Assembly: GCA_017479705.1 (NCBI GenBank)
Contig: JAFVCA010000037.1
Location: 56,402 to 120,401, forward strand
DNA: 64,000 nt
From: Bacteroidales bacterium
GTDB lineage: Bacteria > Bacteroidota > Bacteroidia > Bacteroidales > P3
Direction of reading: 5' to 3'
Shown here: piece by piece, positions 16,152-25,003 of the stretch
How positions within the stretch are numbered: the stretch's first letter is position 1
Layout: each line of letters starts with the position of its first letter
The notes under the pieces: generated by a model
Database searches by the model: none
Seen by the model: only the letters and a program-made list of their open reading frames with translations
What the model was told of the DNA's origin: nothing
Position numbers and translations under genes: made by a program

Positions 16152-19100
16152 TTAGTTGTTTTTGAAAGTGATGTTCCCCAAGAGGCCTATCTCAAAATCG
16201 GAATGCTCAATAAGTGCCTTAAAGTTGTTTGATTTCAGTGTCAGATATGATGGTTTTGCATGAGGGGTAAATGAAGTCCCTGTTTCCGTAGGGTTGCAAT
16301 CGGTTTCTTTTCGGGCTTCCAGGTGGTGTCTGAGATAAATTGAGGGGGTTCCAACAGCATTAAATTTGTATACGATGTACAATCTGTTACTAAGTTTGTC
16401 GGGATCCATGTCGCGGAGTTCGTCGGGATGATTGACATATAGCAGTACGCGGAAACCTTTCTTTATAATGCTTTTAAGTGGCATGGTTTTCACCCCTTCG
16501 TAACGGGCAAATTCGGGTTCGTTGAAAAGGGTGTCGGAGCTTTTTATATGCAGTTGGGCAATGTCAAAATAGTTTATAAGACGGAATGATTGTTGATGTT
16601 TGCCTTTGTATACCCCTTCATATAGTAGACAAAGGTAGTTGTCACTATTCTGTGCATAATAGTGTCTTTTGTATTCCTTTTTTGATGGATAGGTTTGTTG
16701 CTTTATTTGCAAAGCGGTGTCAATTTTAAAATAACCGCGGCCGGCTTTTGCATAACAACGCACATGTCTTATGGGTGCGATAGGATGCCCGTGTTTATCC
16801 TGTTTGATGGGAGTTCCATTCTTGTCAAGCAACCAGATGCTTTCCTCCAATGCTTTTGAGAAAGAGAGGTTCTCTTCTGCCATGCGCAGTCTGATTTGTG
16901 TTTCGATAGAATGGCGAACTATGGGGTCTACTATTGAGTCAAGATCTTTATCCTTGAGACTTTTCAATGGTTTCCGTATCACGGTGCGAAGGTTCTTATC
17001 TCCATCGGATATAGCCCCATAGAAAGTCTCTTGGTGTAAACTGCCACGGATGGAGTCTCCTTGCATCCATTGTACCGTTTTGTCTTTCTTTCCTAAATGT
17101 CTTTTTTTACGAGCTGGTGTGAGGGTCTGGTCCTTTGAGATGTGATTTACAAGGATGTTGGTTTCGATTGTCTCTACAAGGTTGGATATATTGCCCAGAC
17201 GGCAAGTTTTTATCTCATCATAGAGTTTCTGATTAAGAGACGCTTTTTCTGCATCAGGGGCTTCTTGGACTTGGTAGAATAGCTCAATGATGCGGTCTCT
17301 TTTTGCGGCAACGGGTATCATTGTGAGAATAGTAGCGTCTACGGCATGGTGGGAATGCTTCCCACGATCTTTTTTGTCATCAACGCTTTGCACACCCAGT
17401 ATCTTGCGGAAGTCGGCAGTGATGCGGCCTTTTTGGACATCAACTCTTGTAAAGACTGATTTCAGATAGTGGTATGCATATTTTGTGATGATTCTTGTGT
17501 CCACGAGCTGTCTGTTTCGGAAACCAAGGTCGAGCTCGTCTTTCTGTACTGTGAATGTTTTAACCTTGGTTTGCCAATAGTCTAATTCCAACTCCCAAAG
17601 ATGTTTCTGCTGAATGCATTCATTCTTGCGGTCGACGGTGGTTGCCGTCCGAGCGTTCTTTTTCCAAAGTTCTATTTGGCTCTTGCAATGCTCCACCTTT
17701 TCTTCCCATGGTTTTATTCGGTCCTTGATTTCTTCGTAGTTCGATAGTTCGGTCGGGATAAGGTTCCTTTTTATAACTTGGTTGAAATGAGACGTGCAGA
17801 CGGTTCTGTTAGGCAAAGAATCATTGAAGGATATGCTACGAGGGATGGTGTGCTCAATATCCACTACATTGTCGTCAAATAGGTCTGTCAGGCTAATGAG
17901 TTCTCCTGTGTAAAGACAGCGGAATCTTTGTTCTTTCCATAGTTTGTATTTCTGTAGGTCGATAGCGAATTTCTCCGCCCTTTCCTTTTGGGTTCGCGAG
18001 GCTTTGGTGTATTTGTCAATGTTGGGGTCATCAAAGTCGCCTGATTCGATTTGCTCGAATAGCAGTCGGCCTTTTTCTATATCGTCATCTGTATAGTTGG
18101 GCCTAAAATCCTTTATGATGTTGGTGATAAGGTCGTTTTCTTTTTTGTGTTCGTTCTGATATCTTTCTATTGCCTTGCGCCAGTTTGCATCGTTCATGTC
18201 TCGTGCCGTTTCTACCACTACACGAGTGTCCTCGTCAATCGTGCCTCGTTTCAGTAACTCGTTCACTGCGCGCCGTAGTATGTGAAGGGCACGCATTGCT
18301 ACGGGGTTTTTAATCGAACCTATGTTGGGTGTCCCTAATTGATAATAGCTTCTTATGCAGCCATCAATATCGCCTGTAGTTGATTTTTGGTGTGGGAAAA
18401 GACTTATTTGGGAGTGGTGGTAAAGGGCATCCCATTTTTCTTTGGGGGTTATCTCTGGGAATGTTTGTGAAAGGTATTCTTTAAGAGCATCGCTTTGGTG
18501 GGGAAGTTTATAGTAATCTCGTTCTGTCGAGGAGAAGAATTGTTGGTAAAGTCTTTCTACGGTTTCTTGGATAGAGTGTTGCTCTCCGGGTTGTAGTTTG
18601 TTCCAGCTCTTCAACCCGATGGTGTCGATGATGCACCTCATGACATCTTGCTTGTCTCGGCAATCCAATTTATATTGATAATCCTTATGTGCCTTTTGGT
18701 TTTCCAGGGACTGTGATTTGTAGTTGGCGATAAGGGTATTGGCGATATTGTATTCAGTGCGCAGCATTGAAGTTTTTGCTGCAATGCGCTTTACTTCTTC
18801 GGTAATGGTTTCTTGGCGTTTAAGCCATAGGCTTTTGCCGATAATATCAGGTATCTTGGCAACGGCAACGGCCTCGCTGTATATCATCCCTTCGCGGAGG
18901 AACGGGAGGATGTTTCGTATGGCTTTTAGACTTAACGGAGCGTAGCCTTCCTGCATTACACTCCACAGTCGTTTGATGTTGCCAATTTGTTCTTCGTTTA
19001 ATCCGATTCTTTCTTTGGCCAAATCTGCAAGTTCTTCATAATCCCCGCTGTTATAGCACAGGTGCCAGATGTCTTCATAGGTGTATTTGATTGTGTGTAC

Positions 19101-20381
19101 CTCTCCGGTCTTGTAATTGGTGCGGCATTTGTCGGTCGTTATTATGGCTGTACGCCATCCTTCGCCCATGATTTTGCCAAGCCTGTTGATTACAGGGCAG
19201 CCGGCCACAGTAGTGTAGTCGGGGTAATTGATAGTGTGGTTTTTGTAATTGAAATCGTGTCCAGGGTATTCTTTGGCAATCCAGTTTCGTATTTCTTCAA
19301 ATTTAAAGGTGGCATTGGCTCGAGTGAATAGTTTCTCGAAAAGCCTGTTGCGTTGCTCGTCGGATAGTTTCATCCATTCGCCACCCTCTTCAAGGCGGTA
19401 CTTGATATTGTTGATAAAAGTCAGTGCTCTGTACTCTTCATAGTCGGGATGGCTTATGGGGCATCTGCGTCTCCCTTTTTCAAGAGTGCACTTCCCGACA
19501 TTCCCTCTTTGTGAGCGCAAGGGGCGGCGGTAGAATATGGTTCCTTCCCCTTTCTTGGTGCTGAGGAGTCTTGTGTATAGTTCGGGTGCTTTTAGATGGA
19601 TGTTCTGGTGCTTGCATATTGTGTCAACCTCTTCGCGATATTGCGATTGTACAGCTTGGTATTCACTGTTGCGCACACGGATGCCCTCCCTTTCCAAACG
19701 GGCAAAAGCGCATCCTGCTGTTTGCAGGTTGTTCTTGTCCATGTATTCTTTGAGGCTTTTCGACTTCTTTTCCTCCGACTTCTTCATGGCTGCACTTATG
19801 TCGAGTGTTGAGCTGTCTTCGTCCTCATTTGCCTCTTTCAGCGTTTCGCCTTTGCTGCTTTTGAAGCCTCGCCGTTGTGCAATGTGGTACATGGCTCGAC
19901 CGAATTTATATCTGTCGGTTTGGTCGTCCCAGTCAATCTGCCTGTCCATTAACTCTTCCCTTAGCTGATAAGGACTATTGTATTCAGGTGTCCCGTCGCC
20001 GTTGAAGTCCAGTCGGACCCATTGCTCAAATTCGATGGCATCGATGGGGTATTGTCTTTTCAGACCTTTGGATTTGTCGTATTTGCTCCATTGGTCAAGT
20101 TCTTCATTGGTCAGGGGGCAGCAACCATGTTCAATGAGCAGTCTTAGTGTGGCCCATATTCGGTATTTGCGAGATTGGTACAGTCTGCGGGTGGAACGAA
20201 ACCGGGTTCTCTCGGCGGCGTATGAGTACTCCCCTTTGTCACCGTTCCCCACGCCCGATTTAAAGATAATCGAAGTGTAGTATTCTAATTGCTCGATAAT
20301 GTCATTGCCATTGTCGGCATTACGGACAGCCAATCCTATTGAGTTGGTCCCAAGGTCTATACCGATTATTTTACCTTCCAT
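16152..20381 (-). CDS. cas9: CRISPR-associated endonuclease Cas9, type II-C
   Basis: 1409 aa, the size usual for Bacteroidetes II-C enzymes. RuvC-I lies at the start (IIGIDLGTNSIGLAVRN, D9), an arginine-rich bridge helix near residues 55-80 (AAERTRFRSTRRLYQSRKYR), and RuvC-II at VVVETARDMN (E724). HNH is at DIEHTIPRSISFNDS (H844) with the downstream Asn in SHFNQ. RuvC-III is at SHHAVDAT (H1012, D1015). All nuclease residues are present, so the enzyme should cut both strands. The C-terminal PAM-interacting part cannot be typed by eye. The likely promoter is at 20551-20560, giving a leader of about 165 nt that is antisense to the tracrRNA-like gene at 20426-20503. Confidence 0.97.
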   Translation of the reverse strand: MEGKIIGIDLGTNSIGLAVRNADNGNDIIEQLEYYTSIIFKSGVGNGDKGEYSYAAERTRFRSTRRLYQSRKYRIWATLRLLIEHGCCPLTNEELDQWSKYDKSKGLKRQYPIDAIEFEQWVRLDFNGDGTPEYNSPYQLREELMDRQIDWDDQTDRYKFGRAMYHIAQRRGFKSSKGETLKEANEDEDSSTLDISAAMKKSEEKKSKSLKEYMDKNNLQTAGCAFARLEREGIRVRNSEYQAVQSQYREEVDTICKHQNIHLKAPELYTRLLSTKKGEGTIFYRRPLRSQRGNVGKCTLEKGRRRCPISHPDYEEYRALTFINNIKYRLEEGGEWMKLSDEQRNRLFEKLFTRANATFKFEEIRNWIAKEYPGHDFNYKNHTINYPDYTTVAGCPVINRLGKIMGEGWRTAIITTDKCRTNYKTGEVHTIKYTYEDIWHLCYNSGDYEELADLAKERIGLNEEQIGNIKRLWSVMQEGYAPLSLKAIRNILPFLREGMIYSEAVAVAKIPDIIGKSLWLKRQETITEEVKRIAAKTSMLRTEYNIANTLIANYKSQSLENQKAHKDYQYKLDCRDKQDVMRCIIDTIGLKSWNKLQPGEQHSIQETVERLYQQFFSSTERDYYKLPHQSDALKEYLSQTFPEITPKEKWDALYHHSQISLFPHQKSTTGDIDGCIRSYYQLGTPNIGSIKNPVAMRALHILRRAVNELLKRGTIDEDTRVVVETARDMNDANWRKAIERYQNEHKKENDLITNIIKDFRPNYTDDDIEKGRLLFEQIESGDFDDPNIDKYTKASRTQKERAEKFAIDLQKYKLWKEQRFRCLYTGELISLTDLFDDNVVDIEHTIPRSISFNDSLPNRTVCTSHFNQVIKRNLIPTELSNYEEIKDRIKPWEEKVEHCKSQIELWKKNARTATTVDRKNECIQQKHLWELELDYWQTKVKTFTVQKDELDLGFRNRQLVDTRIITKYAYHYLKSVFTRVDVQKGRITADFRKILGVQSVDDKKDRGKHSHHAVDATILTMIPVAAKRDRIIELFYQVQEAPDAEKASLNQKLYDEIKTCRLGNISNLVETIETNILVNHISKDQTLTPARKKRHLGKKDKTVQWMQGDSIRGSLHQETFYGAISDGDKNLRTVIRKPLKSLKDKDLDSIVDPIVRHSIETQIRLRMAEENLSFSKALEESIWLLDKNGTPIKQDKHGHPIAPIRHVRCYAKAGRGYFKIDTALQIKQQTYPSKKEYKRHYYAQNSDNYLCLLYEGVYKGKHQQSFRLINYFDIAQLHIKSSDTLFNEPEFARYEGVKTMPLKSIIKKGFRVLLYVNHPDELRDMDPDKLSNRLYIVYKFNAVGTPSIYLRHHLEARKETDCNPTETGTSFTPHAKPSYLTLKSNNFKALIEHSDFEIGLLGNITFKNN

Positions 20382-20415
20382 GATGTTTTTTTGTTGTTAT
20401 TTCAGTTTTTGTTTG

Positions 20416-20423
20416 TATCTTTG
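20416..20423 (+). promoter_or_regulatory. Promoter of tracrRNA-like gene 2
   Basis: TATCTTTG on the plus strand with TTG-rich upstream sequence, directly before the second anti-repeat. It lies inside the predicted cas9 leader on the opposite strand. Confidence 0.7.
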
Positions 20424-20425
20424 CA

Positions 20426-20503
20426 GTGCTTTTTAAGCTTTTCACAATAAGGCTATAAGCCGAAGATTTCTCGGGAGTTGCGCGTTTGCGTGCTCCCTTT
20501 TTT
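20426..20503 (+). ncRNA. Second tracrRNA-like RNA (tracrRNA 2)
   Basis: CTTTTTAAGCTTTTCACAA (20429-20447) matches the tracrRNA 1 anti-repeat at 17 of 19 positions; the AA-to-TT change gives two T-T mismatches against the repeat, an internal bulge. The next bases, TAAGG, are shared with tracrRNA 1. A nexus hairpin GGCT-ATA-AGCC (20451-20461) and a terminator GGGAG (20473-20477) / CTCCC (20493-20497) with TTTTTT follow. The 3' half differs completely from tracrRNA 1. It points away from cas9 and is antisense to the predicted cas9 leader. It could be an active tracrRNA, a regulator like tracr-L or scaRNA, or a relic. Confidence 0.75.
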
Positions 20504-20550
20504 GATGTCGGATTGCTTTGTTTTTGCAATTTGGGGACATTCTTTGAAAA

Positions 20551-20560
20551 TGCAAAGATA
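20551..20560 (-). promoter_or_regulatory. Predicted cas9-cas1-cas2 promoter
   Basis: The minus strand reads TATCTTTGCA about 170 nt upstream of the cas9 start, with GTTG just before it. No other consensus promoter was seen on this strand between here and cas9. The transcript would cross tracrRNA 2 in antisense. Confidence 0.65.
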
Positions 20561-20641
20561 CAACTTTTTTCTGAATGTACTATCCGTTGTGTGTGTTAAA
20601 TGTCAATTGCTGATGGCGTTTGCTTTTGCCATGAAAGGGGC

Positions 20642-20674
20642 GATCCCGGAACCGCCAAATCGGTTTCGGGATCG
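20642..20674 (-). terminator. Hairpin terminator for the outer membrane protein gene
   Basis: GATCCCGGAACCG faces CGGTTTCGGGATC around a 6-nt loop, with one bulge. It lies 51 nt past the stop codon at 20725. Confidence 0.6.
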
Positions 20675-20724
20675 GTGATGTTTGTTGCTTTACGGCTCTC
20701 TTTAAACAGGGAGCGTCGTGCCAA

Positions 20725-21477
20725 TTACAATATTACGCGATGGGTGAGCATGATGTAGCCCACGCGGCGGTTGACGTTCTTCAGGCTGCCGCCGGGATAG
20801 TTGGTGTTGAAGAAGTTGTGCAGGGGCATGGAGAACATCAGGATGGTTTTGTTGTGTCCTTTGTTGACGGTGCGGCTCAGCGCAAAGTCCAGGCCCCAGC
20901 CGCTCTGCAGCATGTCTCGGTCGCGCGGAGCCCATGTGCCGCCGCAGCCCACCACTTTGTCGTAGAACACGCCGGCCTCGATGGCATTTTTCATACTGCC
21001 AAGTATCAGGCCGGCACGCGGCTGGAAGTAGAGGCCACGCAGACTCTCGTCGTTGGGCATAAAACAGATTTCCTGACTCTTGTAGTATGCTCCGGCATAG
21101 ATGCCGATGGCGAAGGGTTTCCACGACACGTCAACGCCGAGACCATAGTCGCCGATGCGTTTAAAGGGATTGCTGAAAGCGCGGTGGTAAGGCCCGTAGA
21201 TGTCGTTCATCGGGGCTGTGAAACCAGCCTTCCCCATGCCGATGGGGAACACCCATTCCGCTTCGGGCACCACGGCTTCGGCTATCAGCGAGTCGGTGGA
21301 GTTGCCGTTGAAGGCGAAGTGGGACACTGCACCGTGGGCCAGATTGTAGAGGATTGTCGTCCAGTAGTTGGTGGACCAAGTGCGTGTGTTGATTGTGAAT
21401 TGACTTTTGCTGTTCTGGGCCGTTGCTCCGGCTGCCAGCATAACCATAAGGGTTACAATTGATAATGTCTTTTTCAT
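20725..21477 (-). CDS. Predicted outer membrane beta-barrel protein
   Basis: 250 aa with a clean signal peptide (MKKTLSIVTLMVMLAAGATAQ). The mature chain alternates hydrophobic and polar residues in short strands (YGLGVDVSWKPFAIGIYAGAYY, GLYFQPRAGLILGS) and has no cytoplasmic domain, fitting a small barrel. No family is recognised. It is monocistronic with promoter TATCTTTGCA at 21505-21514 and the hairpin at 20642-20674 behind it. Confidence 0.75.
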   Translation of the reverse strand: MKKTLSIVTLMVMLAAGATAQNSKSQFTINTRTWSTNYWTTILYNLAHGAVSHFAFNGNSTDSLIAEAVVPEAEWVFPIGMGKAGFTAPMNDIYGPYHRAFSNPFKRIGDYGLGVDVSWKPFAIGIYAGAYYKSQEICFMPNDESLRGLYFQPRAGLILGSMKNAIEAGVFYDKVVGCGGTWAPRDRDMLQSGWGLDFALSRTVNKGHNKTILMFSMPLHNFFNTNYPGGSLKNVNRRVGYIMLTHRVIL

Positions 21478-21504
21478 AGGCAGAGTGATTGCTTGTTATT
21501 CTTC

Positions 21505-21514
21505 TGCAAAGATA
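21505..21514 (-). promoter_or_regulatory. Promoter for the outer membrane protein gene
   Basis: TATCTTTGCA on the minus strand, 28 nt upstream of the start codon. Confidence 0.65.
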
Positions 21515-21610
21515 CGCAAATAAAATCAATTGAACATAAAAAAAACGGACGAATCCTGCTCTGCCCAGGATTATTTTCAGCGATAAAATCATTATTTCGG
21601 GAAAAAAGCG

Positions 21611-21620
21611 TATCTTTGCA
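21611..21620 (+). promoter_or_regulatory. Promoter for cstA and the downstream R-M genes
   Basis: TATCTTTGCA on the plus strand, 21 nt before the cstA start codon. Confidence 0.7.
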
Positions 21621-21640
21621 GGTTCAAAATATTTAATATC

Positions 21641-23110
21641 ATGGTATCATTCTTACTTGCAATCGTGTTGTTAGTGCTTGGGTATCTGCTTTATTCCAAG
21701 GTGATAGAGCGCATTGTCGATGTCGACCCCAAGCGTCCCACTCCTGCCGTGGCCCATCCCGACGGCGTCGATTATGTGCCCATGAAACCCTGGCGCATCT
21801 ATCTTATCCAGTTCCTCAACATTGCCGGTGTCGGTCCCATCTGCGGAGCCATCATGGGCGCCCAATTCGGCTCGGCCTCCTTCCTTTGGATTGTCTTCGG
21901 CAGCATCTTTGCCGGTGCCGTCCACGACTTCATTGCCGGCTATATCTCCATCCGTCGCGACGGTGCCTCCCTGCCCGAAATCCACGGTGCCTACCTCGGC
22001 AACGGGGCCAAACAGTTCATGCGTTTCTTCACGGTCTTCCTGATGATTCTGGTGGGAGCCGTCTTTGTCAATACCCCGGCCGTGCTTCTCAACAACAATT
22101 TCACGCCGGACTGGAACATCTTCCTCTGGGTCGGCATCATCTTTGCCTACTACCTCATTGCCACCCTCCTGCCCATTGACAAGCTTATCGGCAAGATCTA
22201 CCCCATCTTCGGCTTCCTGCTGTTGGGAATGGCCTTGGCCATCGTCGTTGCCTTTATCGTCTACCGTCCTGCCCTGCCCGAGCTGTGGGACGGCCTTCAG
22301 AACCAGCACCCCGATGCAGCCCACAACCCCATCTTCCCCATGATGTTCATCAGCATCGCCTGTGGGGCCATCAGCGGTTTCCATGCCACCCAGTCGCCCC
22401 TCATGGCCCGCTGCATGACCAATGAGAAACAGGCGCGTCCCGTTTTCTACGGAGCCATGATTACCGAAGGTGTCGTAGCCCTCATCTGGGCCGCCGCCGC
22501 CACCGTCTTCTACCACGACCCCATGCTCCAGCAGCTTACCGTCAACCCTGAGACCGGTGCTACGCTGGGCGGCAATGCCATGGTGGGCGTTATCGCCAAC
22601 ACCTGGTTCCCCAAAGTCATTGCCGTCATCTGCGTGCTCGGCGTCATCTCCGCCGCCATCACCTCCGGCGACACCGCCCTGCGCTCCGCCCGTCTCATCG
22701 TGGCCGACTTCCTCCACTATGAGCAGAAGCCCATCAAAAACCGCCTCTTTGTGGCCCTGCCCATCTTCGCCATCACCGCCGGCGTGCTCGTCTACTCCCT
22801 CATCGACGCCAAGGGCTTCGACGTCATTTGGCGCTACTTTGCCTGGAGCAACCAGGTGCTGGCCACCGTCACCCTCTGGACCCTCACCGTATGCCTCTGC
22901 CAGAAAGGCAAGCCCTACATCGTCACCCTCATCCCCGCCCTCTTCATGACCATGGTCACAGGCTGCTTCCTCTTCGTCGCCGAAAAAGAAGGCTTCGGCT
23001 CCGTCATCCCCCGCTGGCTCGGCTACACCATCGGCGCCGCCATCACCCTCTTGGCCACAGCGCTTTTCATGCGCTACCAGGGTAAGTTGAATAGACAAAA
23101 AAAGAAATAA
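21641..23110 (+). CDS. cstA: CstA-family carbon starvation transporter
   Basis: 489 aa inner membrane protein with about 13 hydrophobic segments. The N-terminal CstA signature is present: RPTPAVAHPDGVDYVPMKPW, then FLNIAGVGPICGAIMGAQFG and AGAVHDFIAGYISIRRDGASLPEI. Members import peptides or pyruvate. It is at the short end for the family, lacking the C-terminal extension of E. coli CstA. A cytosine methyltransferase begins 5 nt after its stop, so the R-M pair probably uses the cstA promoter; nothing suggests a shared function. Confidence 0.92.
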   Translation: MVSFLLAIVLLVLGYLLYSKVIERIVDVDPKRPTPAVAHPDGVDYVPMKPWRIYLIQFLNIAGVGPICGAIMGAQFGSASFLWIVFGSIFAGAVHDFIAGYISIRRDGASLPEIHGAYLGNGAKQFMRFFTVFLMILVGAVFVNTPAVLLNNNFTPDWNIFLWVGIIFAYYLIATLLPIDKLIGKIYPIFGFLLLGMALAIVVAFIVYRPALPELWDGLQNQHPDAAHNPIFPMMFISIACGAISGFHATQSPLMARCMTNEKQARPVFYGAMITEGVVALIWAAAATVFYHDPMLQQLTVNPETGATLGGNAMVGVIANTWFPKVIAVICVLGVISAAITSGDTALRSARLIVADFLHYEQKPIKNRLFVALPIFAITAGVLVYSLIDAKGFDVIWRYFAWSNQVLATVTLWTLTVCLCQKGKPYIVTLIPALFMTMVTGCFLFVAEKEGFGSVIPRWLGYTIGAAITLLATALFMRYQGKLNRQKKK

Positions 23111-23115
23111 ATAGT

Positions 23116-24105
23116 ATGAATCCGCTCTCCTCAATTGAAATTTGTGCAGGTGCTGGTGGACAGGCACTTGGTCTTGAAATGGCTGGTTTCCACCATGCGT
23201 TGCTTGTAGAGTATGAGGAGGAGTATTGTACTTGTTTGAAAAGGAACCGGCCACAATGGAATGTCCTTTGTCAAGATGTGCGGAATTTCAGTGGCAAGCC
23301 GTATGCAGGAACCATTGATTTGTTGGCTGGAGGCGTTCCTTGCCCTCCATTTAGTGTTGCAGGGAAACAACTTGGGGCAGGAGATGAGCGCGATTTGTTC
23401 CCCCAAATGCTGAGGTTGGTTGAAGAGATAAATCCTCGTGCAGTTATGATTGAAAATGTACGGGGATTTCTTGGAAATCAATTCGAGGCATATAGGAATT
23501 CTATTCTGTCGCACCTTGTAGAAATGGGATACCGTGTGCATGTTCAGCTATTGAATGCTTCTGATTACGGTGTCCCGCAGTTGAGGCCACGAGCGGTGAT
23601 TGTCGGAATCAGGCATGACATCCTGGACAGATTTTTGTTTCCAATGCCGCATCCTTTTCATGTCACTACGGTGGGCGAGGTATTGTACGACTTAATGGCG
23701 GAGAACGGCTGGGAAGGCGTGGATGAATGGAGGGCAAAGGCCGGCAAAGTGGCACCCACATTAGTGGGTGGCAGCAAAAAACACGGTGGTCCGGACTTGG
23801 GCCCCACCCGTGCTCGTACTGCTTGGGCAGCGATGGGAATTGATGGAAGAGGTGTTGCTGATGCTCCCCCGGACAGGGATTTTCAGGGGATGCCCAAACT
23901 CACTCCTCGCATGCTTGCCAGACTTCAAGGCTTTCCGGATGACTGGGATTTTGGCAAAAAGAAGACCTTGGCGTGCCGGATGATAGGGAACGCTTTCCCT
24001 CCGCCGGTGGCAAAGGCTGTTGGATTGGAAATAAAACAAGTTTTAGAATATGAAGGCACTCATATCAAAAGCACGAAAGGATTATCACAGCGGGCTTTTG
24101 TCTAA
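23116..24105 (+). CDS. C5-cytosine DNA methyltransferase of an NgoMIV-like R-M system
   Basis: 329 aa. Transfers a methyl group from SAM to cytosine C5, protecting DNA from the nuclease coded next door. Motif I is SIEICAGAGGQALGLEMAG (residue 6), motif IV GGVPCPPFSVAGKQ with catalytic Cys (about 75), motif VI AVMIENVRGF (about 112), motif VIII QLRPRAVIVGIR (about 156), and motifs IX-X toward RLQGFPDDW and MIGNAFPPPVAKAVG. Codon usage is less GC-rich than cstA, suggesting acquisition. The endonuclease gene starts 56 nt before this gene ends. The target GCCGGC is inferred only from the partner. Confidence 0.93.
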   Translation: MNPLSSIEICAGAGGQALGLEMAGFHHALLVEYEEEYCTCLKRNRPQWNVLCQDVRNFSGKPYAGTIDLLAGGVPCPPFSVAGKQLGAGDERDLFPQMLRLVEEINPRAVMIENVRGFLGNQFEAYRNSILSHLVEMGYRVHVQLLNASDYGVPQLRPRAVIVGIRHDILDRFLFPMPHPFHVTTVGEVLYDLMAENGWEGVDEWRAKAGKVAPTLVGGSKKHGGPDLGPTRARTAWAAMGIDGRGVADAPPDRDFQGMPKLTPRMLARLQGFPDDWDFGKKKTLACRMIGNAFPPPVAKAVGLEIKQVLEYEGTHIKSTKGLSQRAFV

Positions 24106-24907
24106 GGGTATTTTGACCATTGACGACAAAGGCGTTCCCAGTAATGCGGATGGCTCGTCCAAGCTTTCTGTGGGAATAGCAAGGATCATTGCCGAAAAAC
24201 TGAAAGCCAGCAACCAAATCAAGAATGTTGGTCAGACCGTTGGTGCACGTTTCGAGGCTTTGAATATGGAATTCCTGAATGAGACATTCCCCCACATGCA
24301 GAACCTTCGTCCGGGCGAATGGTATGTTAGCAAGTTGGGTAATAATGGCTCTAAGAAAGTCTATGACTTTTCTCAATATGAGCATTTGGATTACCTTGCC
24401 CAATTGACGAAGGCCGATTCCAGACTTGCTGCCAGTATGGGAAATGACTACATGGTTGCCCCCGACATTGTAGTGTATCGAATGCCAGAATCGGACGAAT
24501 CAATCAATCGTCACCAGATGATAGTGGACAGTGATGTTTGTCAGTTGTCCGATTTGCGGAAAAGCAACGGTGGACTCCCGATATTGCATGCTTCGGTGTC
24601 CGCCAAATGGACCATGAGGAGCGATCGTGCGCAAAATAGCCGGACGGAAGCCTTGGGTCTTATCCGTAACAGGAAGGGGCATCTTCCCCATATTGTTGTG
24701 GTGACAGGCGAGCCGTTACCTTCTCGTATAGCGTCCCTTGCCCTTGGAACAGGCGATATTGATTGCGTATACCATGTGGCATTGCCAGAATTGAAGGAGG
24801 CCGTTGCAGCTATCGGAGCCGAGGATGCAGCAGAAATGTTGGAGATTCTTATCAGCGGTAAACGCTTGAAGGACATTGGCGACTTGCCATTGGACTTGGC
24901 CGTTTAG
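24050..24907 (+). CDS. NgoMIV-family type II restriction endonuclease
   Basis: 285 aa. The presumed active site is complete: E69 (ARFEA), D139 (APDIVVYR), K186 (ASVSAKWT) and E200 (SRTEA), each one position before the catalytic E70, D140, K187 and E201 known for R.NgoMIV. The segments WTMRSDRAQNSRTEALGLIR and SLALGTGDIDCVYH are also typical. NgoMIV is a tetrameric enzyme cutting GCCGGC; the same target is likely but not proven. It overlaps the methyltransferase gene by 56 nt in another frame, which would couple translation. Confidence 0.85.
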   Translation: MKALISKARKDYHSGLLSKGILTIDDKGVPSNADGSSKLSVGIARIIAEKLKASNQIKNVGQTVGARFEALNMEFLNETFPHMQNLRPGEWYVSKLGNNGSKKVYDFSQYEHLDYLAQLTKADSRLAASMGNDYMVAPDIVVYRMPESDESINRHQMIVDSDVCQLSDLRKSNGGLPILHASVSAKWTMRSDRAQNSRTEALGLIRNRKGHLPHIVVVTGEPLPSRIASLALGTGDIDCVYHVALPELKEAVAAIGAEDAAEMLEILISGKRLKDIGDLPLDLAV

Positions 24908-24971
24908 CTGTAAAATATGTGAGCGGCAAAATATTTTGTAACTTTGCACGTTTTATGTAAAGAAAAATTTG

Positions 24972-24980
24972 TATCTTTGC
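24972..24980 (+). promoter_or_regulatory. Promoter for the YD-like secreted protein
   Basis: TATCTTTGC on the plus strand, 24 nt before the start codon. A second weaker match (TAACTTTGCA) lies about 30 nt further upstream. Confidence 0.65.
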
Positions 24981-25003
24981 AACATATTTTATATTGAATA
25001 ATA

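Noticed and set aside
23116-24907. Avoidance of GCCGGC sites in the window as evidence for the R-M target
   Set aside because: GCCGGC occurs many times (for example at 18-23), and without counts no avoidance can be claimed.
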